From Teratosphaeria epicoccoides (lineage: Eukaryota; Ascomycota; Dothideomycetes; Mycosphaerellales; Teratosphaeriaceae): a stretch of 17,946 bases of DNA. The translations under genes were made by a program, and so were the position numbers. The stretch lies in the NCBI GenBank assembly GCA_021401465.1, contig JADDMT010000282.1, positions 1 through 17,946 on the forward strand, in the 5' to 3' direction. The notes under the pieces were generated by a model. It did no database searches. It saw nothing but the letters and a program-made list of their open reading frames with translations, and was not told the DNA's origin. Shown piece after piece: positions 9,495 through 17,946 of the stretch (position 1 is the first letter of the stretch; each line of letters opens with the position of its first letter).

Positions 9495-11268
9495 ACCCGT
9501 AGTACTCCTGACACTCATGACAAGATTCTCCGGAAATACCTAGAAGATAACCTCTAGAAAGGCTTCATCCGCGAGTCGTAATCCCTAGCCGGATATCTAA
9601 TCCTGTTTATGCCTAAGGGGGAAGATAACTAGCGACTCTACGTAGATTATCGTAGATTAAACGACATCACAATAAAGAATAGTTATTAGCTTCCTTTGCT
9701 CTTAGAATTGCAGGACCGCCTACAAGGAGCAATGTAGTTCTCGAAGTTCGACATACCTAGAGCGTATAACCGAATTCGAATTAAGGAAGGCGAAGAATAG
9801 AAGACTACGTTCTAAACTAGGTTCGGATACTACGAGTACATAGTCATGCTATTTAGGTTAACAAATGCCCTAGCTACATAGCAGGCATTTATTAATAACG
9901 TGCTACGAGAGTACCTTGACGTCTTTGTAGTTGTATACCTAGACGACATCCTCGTCTACTCCTAGACGATCGAAGAGCATAGGACTCATGTGCGTAAGGT
10001 ACTTTAGAAACTCTAGGATTACTGGTTAAAGGTTAAGCCTTAGAAGAGCGAGTTTCATAAGCAGGAAGTACAATTCCTTAGCTACGTAGTAGCATGGAAT
10101 AGAATCAAGATAGACACTAAGAAAGTCTAAGTCGTAAAAGAGTAGCCTACGCCAACTAATTTTAAGGAAGTATAGTCCTTCCTTAGGTTCGCTAACTTCT
10201 ACCGAAGATTTGTAGCAAACTATTCGAAGATTACGGCACTACTTACGACTCTTACGACAAAGGATATACCATTCGTGTAGGACGACGCCTAACGAAATGC
10301 CTTTAAGGAACTTAAGCGACAATTCATAGATCAGCTAATCTTACTTGTATTCGACCTGGATAAGCCTATTATAGTCGAAACAGATGCCTCCGACGTAGTA
10401 CTTAGGGCATGCTTAAGTCAACTAGGACCAAGTAGACGACTATAGCTAGTCGCCTACTACTCGAGGAAATTGTCTAGACCTAAACTCTAATACGACGTCT
10501 ACGACAAAGAACTTCTAGCTATAGTAGACGCCTACAAGGCCTATCGAGTCTACTTAGAAGGTTCTAAGCACTAGGTCACGGTCTACACAGACTATGAGAA
10601 CTTGCGATACTTTATAACAACGAAAGAATTAAACTGACAACAGGTTCGGTAGAGTAAGGAGCTCTCTAGTTTTAACTGTAAGATTGTCTATCGCAAGGGG
10701 ACCGATAACGCGCGCGCCAATGCACTTAGCCGCTAGAAGGACTACATGAAGGGCGTGAAGCAGGAGAAACATGCTGTTCTCTAGGAAAATAGCGATGGCA
10801 CGCTAGGAGTCAACCGACTCGCGGCCATGACTGTCACATAGACTAGTAAGTTTCAGGACGACCTGAAGAACGCGCTAGTCTACGACCTAACTGCACTCGC
10901 TGTCCGTAACGACATTAATGGACAGGAGGATTAGGAAGACGAAGACGGAATCCTTCTGTTTCAAGGATTAGTATACGTGCTAACATCTTTACAATTAGAG
11001 CTACTATAACTCCGACATAACGTACCTTAGGCAGGACACCCGGGAGTATCTAAAATGAAGCAAATTCTCCGACAAGAATATTACTTCCCTAGGATAAGCA
11101 AGGTAATCGAGGACTATGTCTGTTAATGTGTAACTTGCTAACAAAGTAAGCACGACCGTCATAAACCGTATAGGCTACTACGACTACTTAAGGTACCTTA
11201 ACGGCCATGGGAATCGCTCGCCATAGATTTCATCGTCAAACTACCTTCATCTCGAAAACCTAACCCCT
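9495..11268 (+). pseudogene. Element E: pol (RT, RNase H, integrase N-terminus)
   Basis: Plus-strand Ty3/Gypsy pol. RT begins around KILRKYLEDNL, continues with KGFIRES, RLYVDYRRLNDITIKNSY, and FSKFDIPRAYNRIRIKEGEE, and has an intact YLDD at 9936-9947. RNase H contains ETDASDVVLRACLSQ near 10380 and VYTDYENLRYF near 10585, ending with DNARANALSR. The integrase zinc region (about 11012-11150) keeps the HHCC ligands (His in RHNVP and AGHPG, Cys in CVTC). The core begins with AIDFIVKLP near 11225, which contains the first catalytic Asp. TAG and TAA replace Gln and Trp throughout. The reading frame is held from RT to integrase, so damage is by substitution. It breaks near 11268 at the start of DNA transposon D. 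Family: Ty3/Gypsy, distinct from B; a chromodomain cannot be checked. Confidence 0.9.
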
Positions 11269-11274
11269 AAGCAG

Positions 11275-11560
11275 TACGAAGTACGAAGAGTAGACCGAGT
11301 AGAGCTAAGTTAGCTAAGTAGGTGCTAGTAGTATACTAGCAGTATCTTACTAGCTCGGCCTACTCGGCCCTACTCCTAGCCACTCGATTCACGGGCTCGT
11401 TAGCCTTCCTACTCATGCCTACTCGTAGGCGTGCTTATTTAATGGCTTTCTACTCGATCGCTACTTACCTACACTCGTACGCTCCTCTGACGTGTACGTC
11501 TACTTAGCCTTACTCCTAGCCGTGTAATCTGGCGACAGGCATCACTACCGAGTGTTAGCG
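11275..11560. repeat. Subterminal repeat cluster at the left end of element D
   Basis: A tandem GTACGAA GTACGAA (about 11275-11288) is followed by many copies of CTACTCG, its complement or close variants: near 11297, 11360, 11369, 11381, 11408, 11418, 11450, 11472 and 11548. Several are in both orientations. Such clusters close to an end are typical transposase binding sites in CMC and hAT elements. No coding signal. Confidence 0.6.
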
Positions 11561-11589
11561 ATATGCAGTAGTTAGAATGAAACTTGTCT

Positions 11590-13058
11590 TCAGACTACCC
11601 CCTTACATAGCTTATTTACCGTACTAGCTACTACGCTACTATCTCTGCGCCATAGGCAGTCTCTAAAGCCTTCTATAGTTAACAGCTATAGCTTGTAAGT
11701 CGTCTACATCCTCCTATGCCTTTCCTCATACGCTTAGAGGCGCATCTAGTCCGCAACCTATTCGACGATCTTGTCTTCGACCTCTACGCTCTCTAACATT
11801 CCCTCATACTTCTTGACTGCTAGAAACCGAAGTCGAGGTAGCCGAGTAGCTATAATAGTCATGTAGAGTATGAACTGCTTAGAGTACACGAAACTATAGA
11901 GGTCCGCATTAATGTCATCTGAATTCTAGTAAATACATACATACCTGCCTGCTATGTTAGTAGTAGCTAAGCAGCTACTACGACCAAAATATGCTACTGT
12001 CGAATCACATCTACCTGCTATTACTGTATTAAATCAGTAGGGACTACAGCTCTTACTAGCATGCTAGTCTCATAGGAGCTAAGAAACAAGTAAACCATAA
12101 GTAATACTATCTCCGCTAGCTTACTAGACTTCAGGAAACACGGCTAGACCCCCGTTTAGAACACTACTATGTCTCTACGCCCGCCTGCTCGCTAGCCTAC
12201 TATAGCCTCAGAAACATGTGTCGAGATGCACATATGCACTTGTTAGCGCATCTCGTTCCTCTGCACGTAGTACTAGACAATGAACAGCTTGTTTATTATG
12301 CCATTCAAAGTAGCCAAGTTGTTGCGGGCTCCTGCGACGACGTCGCCGGACTCGCCCTGTAGACGCTGTCTAAACTATAGAGAGAACTCGTCATACGATA
12401 GCTCTATGTCGTATGTATTCTACAGGCCTTAGTAGAATGCCTAGGTATACTAGTCTTCTGTCTTGTACTTGACATTAACCTTCTTTTAGCCTGACTAATT
12501 AGCGTCTTCTGTCTTTATCACAATGAAGACGACCTTCCTATTCCTTTTGCTCCTAAACACACGGACCCCCCTAAAACTCATCTAAGGGGCGTTAGGGGTC
12601 CTATTGTAACCGACGACGATTAGCCCGCTAAAGAAAAGCTCATGTGTACCTAGCGGTCTATTAAGTAGCACTCTGAACACCTTGTTCGTAATTAGGGGTA
12701 GTATACTATTAGCCTGCTCCCTTGTCGCGCGACTCGCTATGTCCTCCCCTTTAAAGATCTTCTTAAACGGCAGGATTTTAACGTGTCTAGTAAACATGAA
12801 GTTAGTGACTAGTCGTCATATCTTAGGGTTAACTGCATACTTATTCCTATTCCGGGTTAGCTGCCTAGCGTAGCTGTCCTTATAGTTGTTATGCTAGTTA
12901 ATTATCTAGCAATTCTTGCTGTAGTAGGCTACTACCTGACATGGGCACATCTTGAGCGGGCTGTCGATGCCACAATTAGCGCATTAAGCGACTATGCTAG
13001 CTATTGTCTCGAATAGTAAGATAGAGGGTTAATTGATGTTACTACTACTTGTATGTAT
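11590..13058 (-). pseudogene. MYND zinc-finger protein gene, RIP-inactivated
   Basis: The minus strand encodes an N-terminal MYND-like finger at 12983-12870: C-x2-C-x8-C-x-C, then Tyr, Cys, His and Cys positions in the family order. Three of the ligand positions are Tyr (two TGC to TAC, one CAT to TAT). A CxC replaces the usual CxxC. The possible start is an ATA at 13058, 25 codons upstream, where ATG may have been. The frame then runs without frameshift through a stop-free stretch at 12797-12582 (HVKILPFKK, NRPLGTHELFFSGL) and on to about 12060. A second coherent block at 11918-11590 (LPRLRFLAVKKYEGML, VEVEDKIVE) is in another frame and ends in TGA at 11590-11592; an intron or indel lies between. 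MYND domains bind proline-rich partners, often in regulators. The C-terminal part is unrecognised. It probably travels with element D. Confidence 0.65.
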
Positions 13059-13853
13059 TAGGCAAGTCTTCGAAGTTAGTTAATGTAATCAGTAAAGAGT
13101 TAAAGTAGAAGAGTAGTAGTAGATATAGATATCTCTTGCTACTAAGTGCACATGCTGCCGCCTAGCTAGCGCACATGAGGCCCTCGTAACTACCGTCTAG
13201 ATTAGTTAGCTGCTACGTGCCGCTATGTGCTACATGTAGGTAGTTATTACTCTTAACAAAGAAGCAGCAAACATGGCAACATCTATCCTATGCAGCTATA
13301 TCTGCCGACTACACATGCTGCTGTCGAGCTAGCGTTAGTGTGACTATGTCGCGGTTGCTACTATTCCTAATGCCTCCGTATAGTAGTAGATAAGGTCTGT
13401 AGGTCGCAACCACGAGGATCATTTTTTACTGCCTTTCAAGGCAGAATCGCCTGATATCATGCCTTCTTCATTTAGTCATGTGCCTAGGCAGTAGTGTGTG
13501 ATATTTAACCGAATCTGTGACAGCGTCGCGTGCCTTCTGTTTCTGGCCATTTTTTAGGTAGTAGCATCATGTGCCTTCTATTTCTAGTCATTTTTCAGGC
13601 AGAAGCTAATGATGTGACGATGTAATGTGTGTAGTTAGCGACTATGCAGAGCACATGACCTATAGCTGCTAAAATACAAAAGAAGCTTAGTGCCCTAAAC
13701 TTCTTTCTTTTAAATAACTACCTTATCTAGTACTCGGCTTCTTCTTTAGCATCTATACAGATACTAGCATACTAATAACACTATAGCATGTAAGCATTAT
13801 ATGCTCGTATAACGAGACTGTAAACTGACGCGCTAGTAGAATCTAAACCTACT
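13059..13853. other. Divergent intergenic region of element D
   Basis: About 795 bp between the starts of the MYND gene (minus) and gene X (plus), so it should hold both promoters. AT-richer than the genes, with a short tandem repeat at 13460-13612 and an AT-rich stretch at 13670-13720. I see no ORF with protein character on either strand and no RNA gene. Confidence 0.5.
13460..13612 (+). repeat. 41-bp tandem repeat
   Basis: Two adjacent 41-bp units, 13531-13571 and 13572-13612, both beginning TGCCTTCT and containing a T run followed by AGGNAG. A more degenerate copy starts at 13460. It sits in the presumed shared promoter region. Confidence 0.65.
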
Positions 13854-14173
13854 ATGTCGACGAATCTGACCCTAGACCTAGAGCTAGCGATTAGTATAGG
13901 TTCTAAGCACGCCGAGTTCGCGGCCGACTACGTCCGCGATACCGTCTAGGTATTAGAAGCCGCCGTCGCGCTGCAGAAGGCATATCCGGACTTTGATGCC
14001 TACGAGGATCTCGTTAACTACGCCCCTTAGGTAGAGCATCGAGCTAGGTATAAGGTACTTGACGTCGCATGCGGCGGTAGCCTGATTAGGCTCCTAGCGA
14101 GTGCAAAGCTAGCTACGCTAGATAGTGTATACTTCCTAGACTTCTGTGCTAAGATACTAGATAAGAGCTAGTA

Positions 14174-14226
14174 GTATGTGTTATAGCTAGGCCTTAGAGG
14201 CAATACTGTTACTAACTAATCTTTAG
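14174..14226 (+). other. Intron 1 of gene X
   Basis: 53 bp, GTATGT donor, TTACTAAC branch site 10 bases before the TTTAG acceptor. Exon 1 ends two bases into a codon and exon 2 continues in the right phase, so removal joins two otherwise different frames. Size and motifs are typical of filamentous ascomycetes. Confidence 0.75.
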
Positions 14227-15315
14227 TACCATGCGGGACTACTAGGGAAGCGTGGACTCGTAGCGCTTCATCTAGGCGAGGCTCGGTCGCACCCCTACAG
14301 CTAGCATCAAGCAGGCTGCTAGATGCCCTAACGGCTTTTAGATAGTATTTGCAAAGGGCGTGCTAGAGATGTTCGAGCTATAGGTCCATTTAGGGCTAAT
14401 CCGCTAGCTGCGCGAGCTAGTTAGTAACAACGGCTAGCTGATCTTAGATTAGAAGGAGCCTGCTCCTAGCTAGCAGCTACTCTTGCACCGACTAAGCGAG
14501 GCTACTTCTATGGCCTATCGAGAGTACACTATAAGAGACTAGGCCTTATTACTATCGCGCATTCAGAATGTTTAGCACCCCGCCCTACTAAGTCCTAGCT
14601 TTGACCGTCTAATCACGTAGTACACCATGATCGCTAGCTAGGACGAGTTAGCGAGGGCGCGGAGATCTATGCTTACTTTCTTCGCTAAGCCTAGTGTAGT
14701 AAGTAAGGTGTCCCTCTACGTAGACTTTCTGACCTACTACCTGACGGATTAGTTAACTGCTCTCTACGGCTTATTCGTCGAGCGAGCAAGAACCCGTGTC
14801 AGCTATCTAACCGCGGCGTTAGAGGTCAAAGTCGACATAGCGCGGCGTGAATAGCTTAATGGCAAGATCGGTAGTACTACTCCTAGGCAGAGGGGTTTCT
14901 AGGTCGAGCTCTTATACACTCTCCTCATTAAGCCCATAGTTACGATATCTCTTAATCAAGTCAAACGGGAATTGTCGCGCATAGAGAGACGTGCGCTAGA
15001 ACGACAGGTAGCGAAGGCTCTACAGAAAGGGCAGTAAATATGCAAGGTAGATAAGCTAGCTAGCTACCTAGACGCTAGCTAGCAGAGAGATGTGCATGCG
15101 ATGAGAGACTTTCGGCTAGTAGCACTAACTGCTAATCCTGCGGCATGACTAATAAGTAGTTATGCACGTAGGTAGAAGACCTGCTTCTAGCTGTAGCAGG
15201 CGGCAATTCATGACTTTCTTGAGAACTTACTAAGCATCTACCTCTTGGCGACATGCCTGCTGTCGAAAAGAAGCTCGTAGCCGTCATCGCTAAACACGAG
15301 TTTCCCTTTCTCAAG

Positions 15316-15362
15316 GTTAGTAGCCGCGATTCTGACTAATCATACATACATATGCTAACTAG
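15316..15362 (+). other. Later intron of gene X
   Basis: 47 bp, GTTAGT donor after an AAG codon, GCTAAC branch site and CTAG acceptor; the flanking exons are in the same phase. RIP creates many spurious AG acceptors, so this call is less secure than intron 1. Confidence 0.5.
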
Positions 15363-15580
15363 TTGTGTTTCTAGCTCCTAGCTAAGCTTCGTAACAAGAT
15401 CTACAAAGGAGTTATTATGTCGCCTACCCTGATTAGCATCATGTTCAACTACGGCACGGGTTAGCTAAGTAGCTAAGTCGTCAAGTCTACTAGCGCTAGC
15501 TAGAAGAACTACGTGCTAGGAGCCCTCCTTGCGGCATGCTACCTTCATCAAGCTTACTAGTATGGCATTTGTTACGCATG

Positions 15581-17799
15581 TCACGATCGTTTGCGTTTGT
15601 TTCTCCTCGATTAGTCCTAAGTAGAGCTACTAGCGACGCCACGCTTGAGCGATAGCGGCCCTTCCTTGCTAGTAGCCGCAATATCGCGCTCCTTAGCTAT
15701 ATTCAGGCGATGTAGCTTATGTTTAGTTACTACCCTAGACTCTTGTTCCTCCTAGTCCGCATTGTATATGAAGTTGTAGGTCTTAAAGTTAGCAGTGTTG
15801 TTAATGTACATGTCACATTAGCTAGAGGTATCATATTCGTCTGTTAGCATAACGTAGATACTATAGTAGACGCTAGTAAGCCCGTAGATGTAGCGACCTT
15901 GTAGAGTACCTTCCTGTAGGCTAGAACGCATCGCTATGATTACCGTCATGCTATGAACATCGTCTGCTCTTCTAGCCGGATCTTTCGGCTAGAATAGGTC
16001 TACGAACACACCTGTGTAGGTCGGACATTTATTATATGCTAGTATTATGTAGTTATAGCTGTCTACTATGACGCGCAATTTCTTGTCTCAGAAGGTTACG
16101 ACATATAACAGGCGAGCAGGCAGCCGGCCCTCAAAGGCGACGACTAGGTTAATTTGTCTATTAACGCTAGTAGTCTTGTCTGCAACTAGCGGCACTTCGT
16201 ACTCCTAGACCTAGAGCTAGTCGTTATAGCGATTGTCCTAGATTCCTTGCTAGTTCAGGGTACATCTAACGACGTCCGGCTTAGTTACAGATAGATCGTT
16301 AGGATCCTTATGATGCATCTTCTAGCACTATATACTAGCATAGAAAGATACATCTAAATCATCGACCTAATCTGGTCTTCCCTTAATCCTGTCAGGATTA
16401 AGACGCATTGTATTCGACGTTGATGTTGTATTAGACGACGCCTAGTACTCTCTAACAAACACTATAGTAGCATGATAGAAGTAAGGCCCTACCTCTAGCC
16501 CTATGTATGCTACTACATTACTAACTGTCCTCTATATGTCTCTACCTAGTGACAATTAGCTAGATCTTAGCCTTCGCTAGCTAAGGAAGGCTTCGACATC
16601 CTTCTGCTCTGTTAGTTAAGGCACTTCGCGCTCCCGAGCCTCTTAACGTTCGGCCTTAGTCTGCTGCTAGAACGTTAGGCTAGTATCAAAGAATGTAAGC
16701 ATAGTAATCTTTCGCTAGAAGTGCTCCATAATTTAGTCCTCCTATCTGTTCTTCTTGTTAGTTAATTTAAATAGCTTCTTAACGTATTCGACATGCTTAT
16801 GTTCGAAGTAGCTAGTGTCGAGGTCTAGCGCGTTGCTAAAGAGCTGTATTATGTCTACGTAGTATGTAAAGGCATAAAACTTAGGAAAATTGAAGTGCCC
16901 TTACAGTTCATACACATTGTCTACTATCTTAGGCTCCTCCGCTCGCTCTGTCTGCGCTTTCTTCTTTCTTAGCTCTCCTTTGCTTATGCGGTACTCCCTG
17001 AACTCTTCTTTATACTAGTTACATCAGAACAGGGCAAGGACTATAAACCGGAGCGTTTTGCTATCATGTGAAGGATATTACGCTAACTAAGAGAAGTCTA
17101 CTATTGCCCGCAAGAACTAGATAGCGCCATGTGCCTTAGCCTCTTCTAATAGTAGTACGAAGACTAGGAGCAACTGTCGCAGCATACTCTTCTGCTCCTA
17201 GCCTGTCTATTAGCTTACTACGGACATCTAGCTAAACACCTAGAGGTTCCTAAATGCAGGCAACGCTGCAAAGCGACAGTTAATAATGACATCTAGTTAA
17301 TAATCCACGACAGTCTTGCCTTTGTTACTCTTTCTTGCTGCTTTATGCTAGCTCTTAGCTTGTAGGAGTGCCGCTCTAGCTCACTTCGAAGATAGAGGCA
17401 GTCGACTCTTAAGCAAATCTCGCGTCTAATCTATGACGTACATTAATACGCCCTTGAAGAGTTAGTAGAGCACGTCTACTATTAGCGTCTTGTAGATATT
17501 TAGGCTAGGGTGACTAAATGCAAAGTTCGGTAGGTCGTGCACGTGGCTACCCTAGTCCTTCTTCGCCGCTTGCTAGAGCATGATTTGTATTTGCGTGTCC
17601 TTATGTATCCGCTATAGCGTAACCGCTTCGAGGTCTTCGCGTTTTTCTAGATCGATTATACATATCATGTAGTAGCGGTTGTTCTTCACGCCTGTAATCA
17701 TTACCTGTTCTTAGTAGTCGCTCGCGTATACTGCGATATTTAGGAAACATCGCCATGTCTCGCTATCCGCATACAAGACATCGAGGCCCTCGCCTATAG
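15581..17799 (-). pseudogene. Plavaka-like transposase (CMC superfamily), N-terminus missing
   Basis: About 737 codons in one frame on the minus strand, from the LTR insertion at 17800 to TGA at 15581-15583; sampled codons at 17794, 16900 and 15583 agree. Family-like stretches in order: FLNIAVYASDY, MITGVKNNRYYMICI, FAFSHPSLNIYKTLIVDVLY with LFKG, CRFAALPAFRNL, FLRAIVDFS, GHFNFPKF (at 16900), SYFEHKHVEYVKKLFKLTN, then CPTYTGVFVDLF and a basic tail SRRNKRKRS. Such proteins cut and paste DNA transposons with a DDE nuclease; the N-terminal third, which would hold the rest of the catalytic part, is beyond the insertion. Many TAG codons stand at Trp and Gln, plus a few TGA at Arg. It has no intron and no frameshift. 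It converges with gene X. Confidence 0.8.
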
Positions 17800-17946
17800 T
17801 GTCATAAGGGTAGGTGCCGATAGCAGGAAGGTAACCAGGTGTTAGACTCGGGAGCTGTGAAGAATATCGACAATAGCAGTTGACCTTGTAACTGACTCTC
17901 CTCTAAGCAAGAGAGGATTAAATTGAGATTAAGCACGAAGCTCCTA
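17800..17946 (+). repeat. LTR of a second E-family insertion (element F), cut by window end
   Basis: The first 147 bp of an LTR beginning TGTCATAAGGG, matching 9082 onwards. It interrupts the transposase of element D. What precedes it is transposase coding sequence, not integrase or a polypurine tract, so it is a 5' LTR or solo LTR of a new insertion and not the 3' LTR of element E. It retains more CA/TG than the copy at 9082. Confidence 0.8.

Larger units (their letters stand above)
9082..11268 (+). mobile_element. Element E: Ty3/Gypsy retrotransposon fragment
   Basis: An LTR retrotransposon of a family different from B, inserted on the plus strand in A's gag. LTR, then about 200 bp of palindromic repeats, then pol from the beginning of RT. 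There is no room for gag and protease between LTR and RT, so this copy appears internally deleted. It ends inside the integrase at about 11268, where DNA transposon D begins; the remainder and the 3' LTR would be to the right of the window. Confidence 0.75.
13854..15560 (+). pseudogene. Gene X: unrecognised spliced gene carried by element D
   Basis: Function unknown. Exon 1 (13854-14173) starts at ATG and reads LTLDLELAISIGSKHAEF, later VLDVACGGSLIRLL. A 53-bp intron (14174-14226, GTATGT to TTACTAAC and TTTAG) restores the frame for exon 2 (14227 to about 15046), which is Leu, Arg and Ala rich and probably helical, e.g. FAKPSVVSKVSLYVDFLTYY and RIERRALERQVAKALQKGQ. A later exon is visible at about 15174-15315 (LPLGDMPAVEKKL, VIAKHEFPFLK), followed by a 47-bp intron (15316-15362, branch CTAAC) and a further in-frame exon (KLRNKIYKGVIMSPTLISIM). 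Stops are almost all TAG. The 3' end is uncertain; it converges with the transposase, which ends at 15581. LDVACGG faintly resembles a methyltransferase SAM motif, but nothing else supports that. Confidence 0.6.
11269..17799. mobile_element. Element D: composite Plavaka-like DNA transposon, right end missing
   Basis: The block begins where E's integrase breaks and ends, in this window, where an E-family LTR interrupts it at 17800. It holds subterminal CTACTCG-type motifs at its left, a MYND gene (minus), gene X (plus) and a Plavaka-like transposase (minus). It carries no retroelement sequence. Treating it as one transposon is inference: it rests on the clean left junction, the terminal motif cluster and the absence of any internal junction. 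The exact terminal bases and target duplication cannot be set without the right end. Confidence 0.55.

Noticed and set aside
12682..12873. Plus-strand open frame 12682-12873
   Set aside because: It is antisense to the MYND gene, whose frame there is continuous with the zinc finger.
13854..14173. Gene X as a SAM-dependent methyltransferase because of LDVACGG
   Set aside because: Only one loose motif matches; I see no further methyltransferase motif in the following exons.
15132..15681. Minus-strand open frames 15132-15314 and 15496-15681
   Set aside because: The first is antisense to an exon of gene X. The second is out of frame with the transposase, which has its own C-terminus and TGA at 15581-15583.
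1..17946. Reassigned TAG/TAA codons (alternative genetic code)
   Set aside because: TAG stands at both Gln and Trp positions, and the same regions show Cys/His to Tyr, ATG to ATA and Glu to Lys changes, which recoding does not explain but CpA mutation does.
9082..17946. The LTRs at 9082 and 17800 as the two ends of one element
   Set aside because: The sequence left of 17800 is transposase coding sequence up to the TG, with no integrase remainder or polypurine tract, so they belong to two insertions.

Overview
The window reads as a transposon graveyard from a filamentous ascomycete (Pezizomycotina-type) genome. Nothing in it looks like a working host gene. Every coding region I can recognise carries in-frame TAG or TAA codons, mostly where relatives have Gln or Trp, together with Cys-to-Tyr, His-to-Tyr, Met-to-Ile (ATG to ATA) and Glu-to-Lys changes. 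All of these are CpA to TpA changes on one strand or the other, the mark of repeat-induced point mutation (RIP). CpG stays abundant, so the window keeps a moderate GC content but is full of TAG and CTAG. Fungal families (a chromodomain Ty3/Gypsy element, a Plavaka-like transposase), short GT..AG introns and RIP point to a filamentous ascomycete; I cannot name the species.

The layout is a nest of insertions. (A) The oldest layer is a Ty3/Gypsy element on the minus strand. Its gag starts beyond the right edge, is visible at 9081-8947, resumes at 2169 and runs into a protease that breaks at 192. (B) A complete 6767-bp chromodomain Gypsy element (2175-8941, minus) sits inside A's gag, with two 167-bp LTRs and a 5-bp target duplication AGGTA on both sides. 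(C) A second element of B's family lies on the plus strand and cut A's protease; only its polypurine tract and 3' LTR (1-191) are in the window. (E) Another Gypsy family on the plus strand begins with an LTR at 9082, again inside A's gag, and carries RT, RNase H and the start of integrase up to about 11268. (D) There E is cut by a large DNA transposon (about 11269-17799) with clustered CTACTCG-type subterminal motifs, a MYND zinc-finger gene (minus), an unrecognised spliced gene X (plus) and a Plavaka-like (CMC superfamily) transposase (minus). (F) D is cut in turn at 17800 by another LTR of the E family.

The relative order is A before B, C and E; E before D; D before F. The most interesting content is D, a DNA transposon that appears to carry two non-transposase genes. 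Next is the chromovirus B, whose pol frame continues about 416 codons past the chromodomain. No tRNA, rRNA, CRISPR or replication origin was seen.
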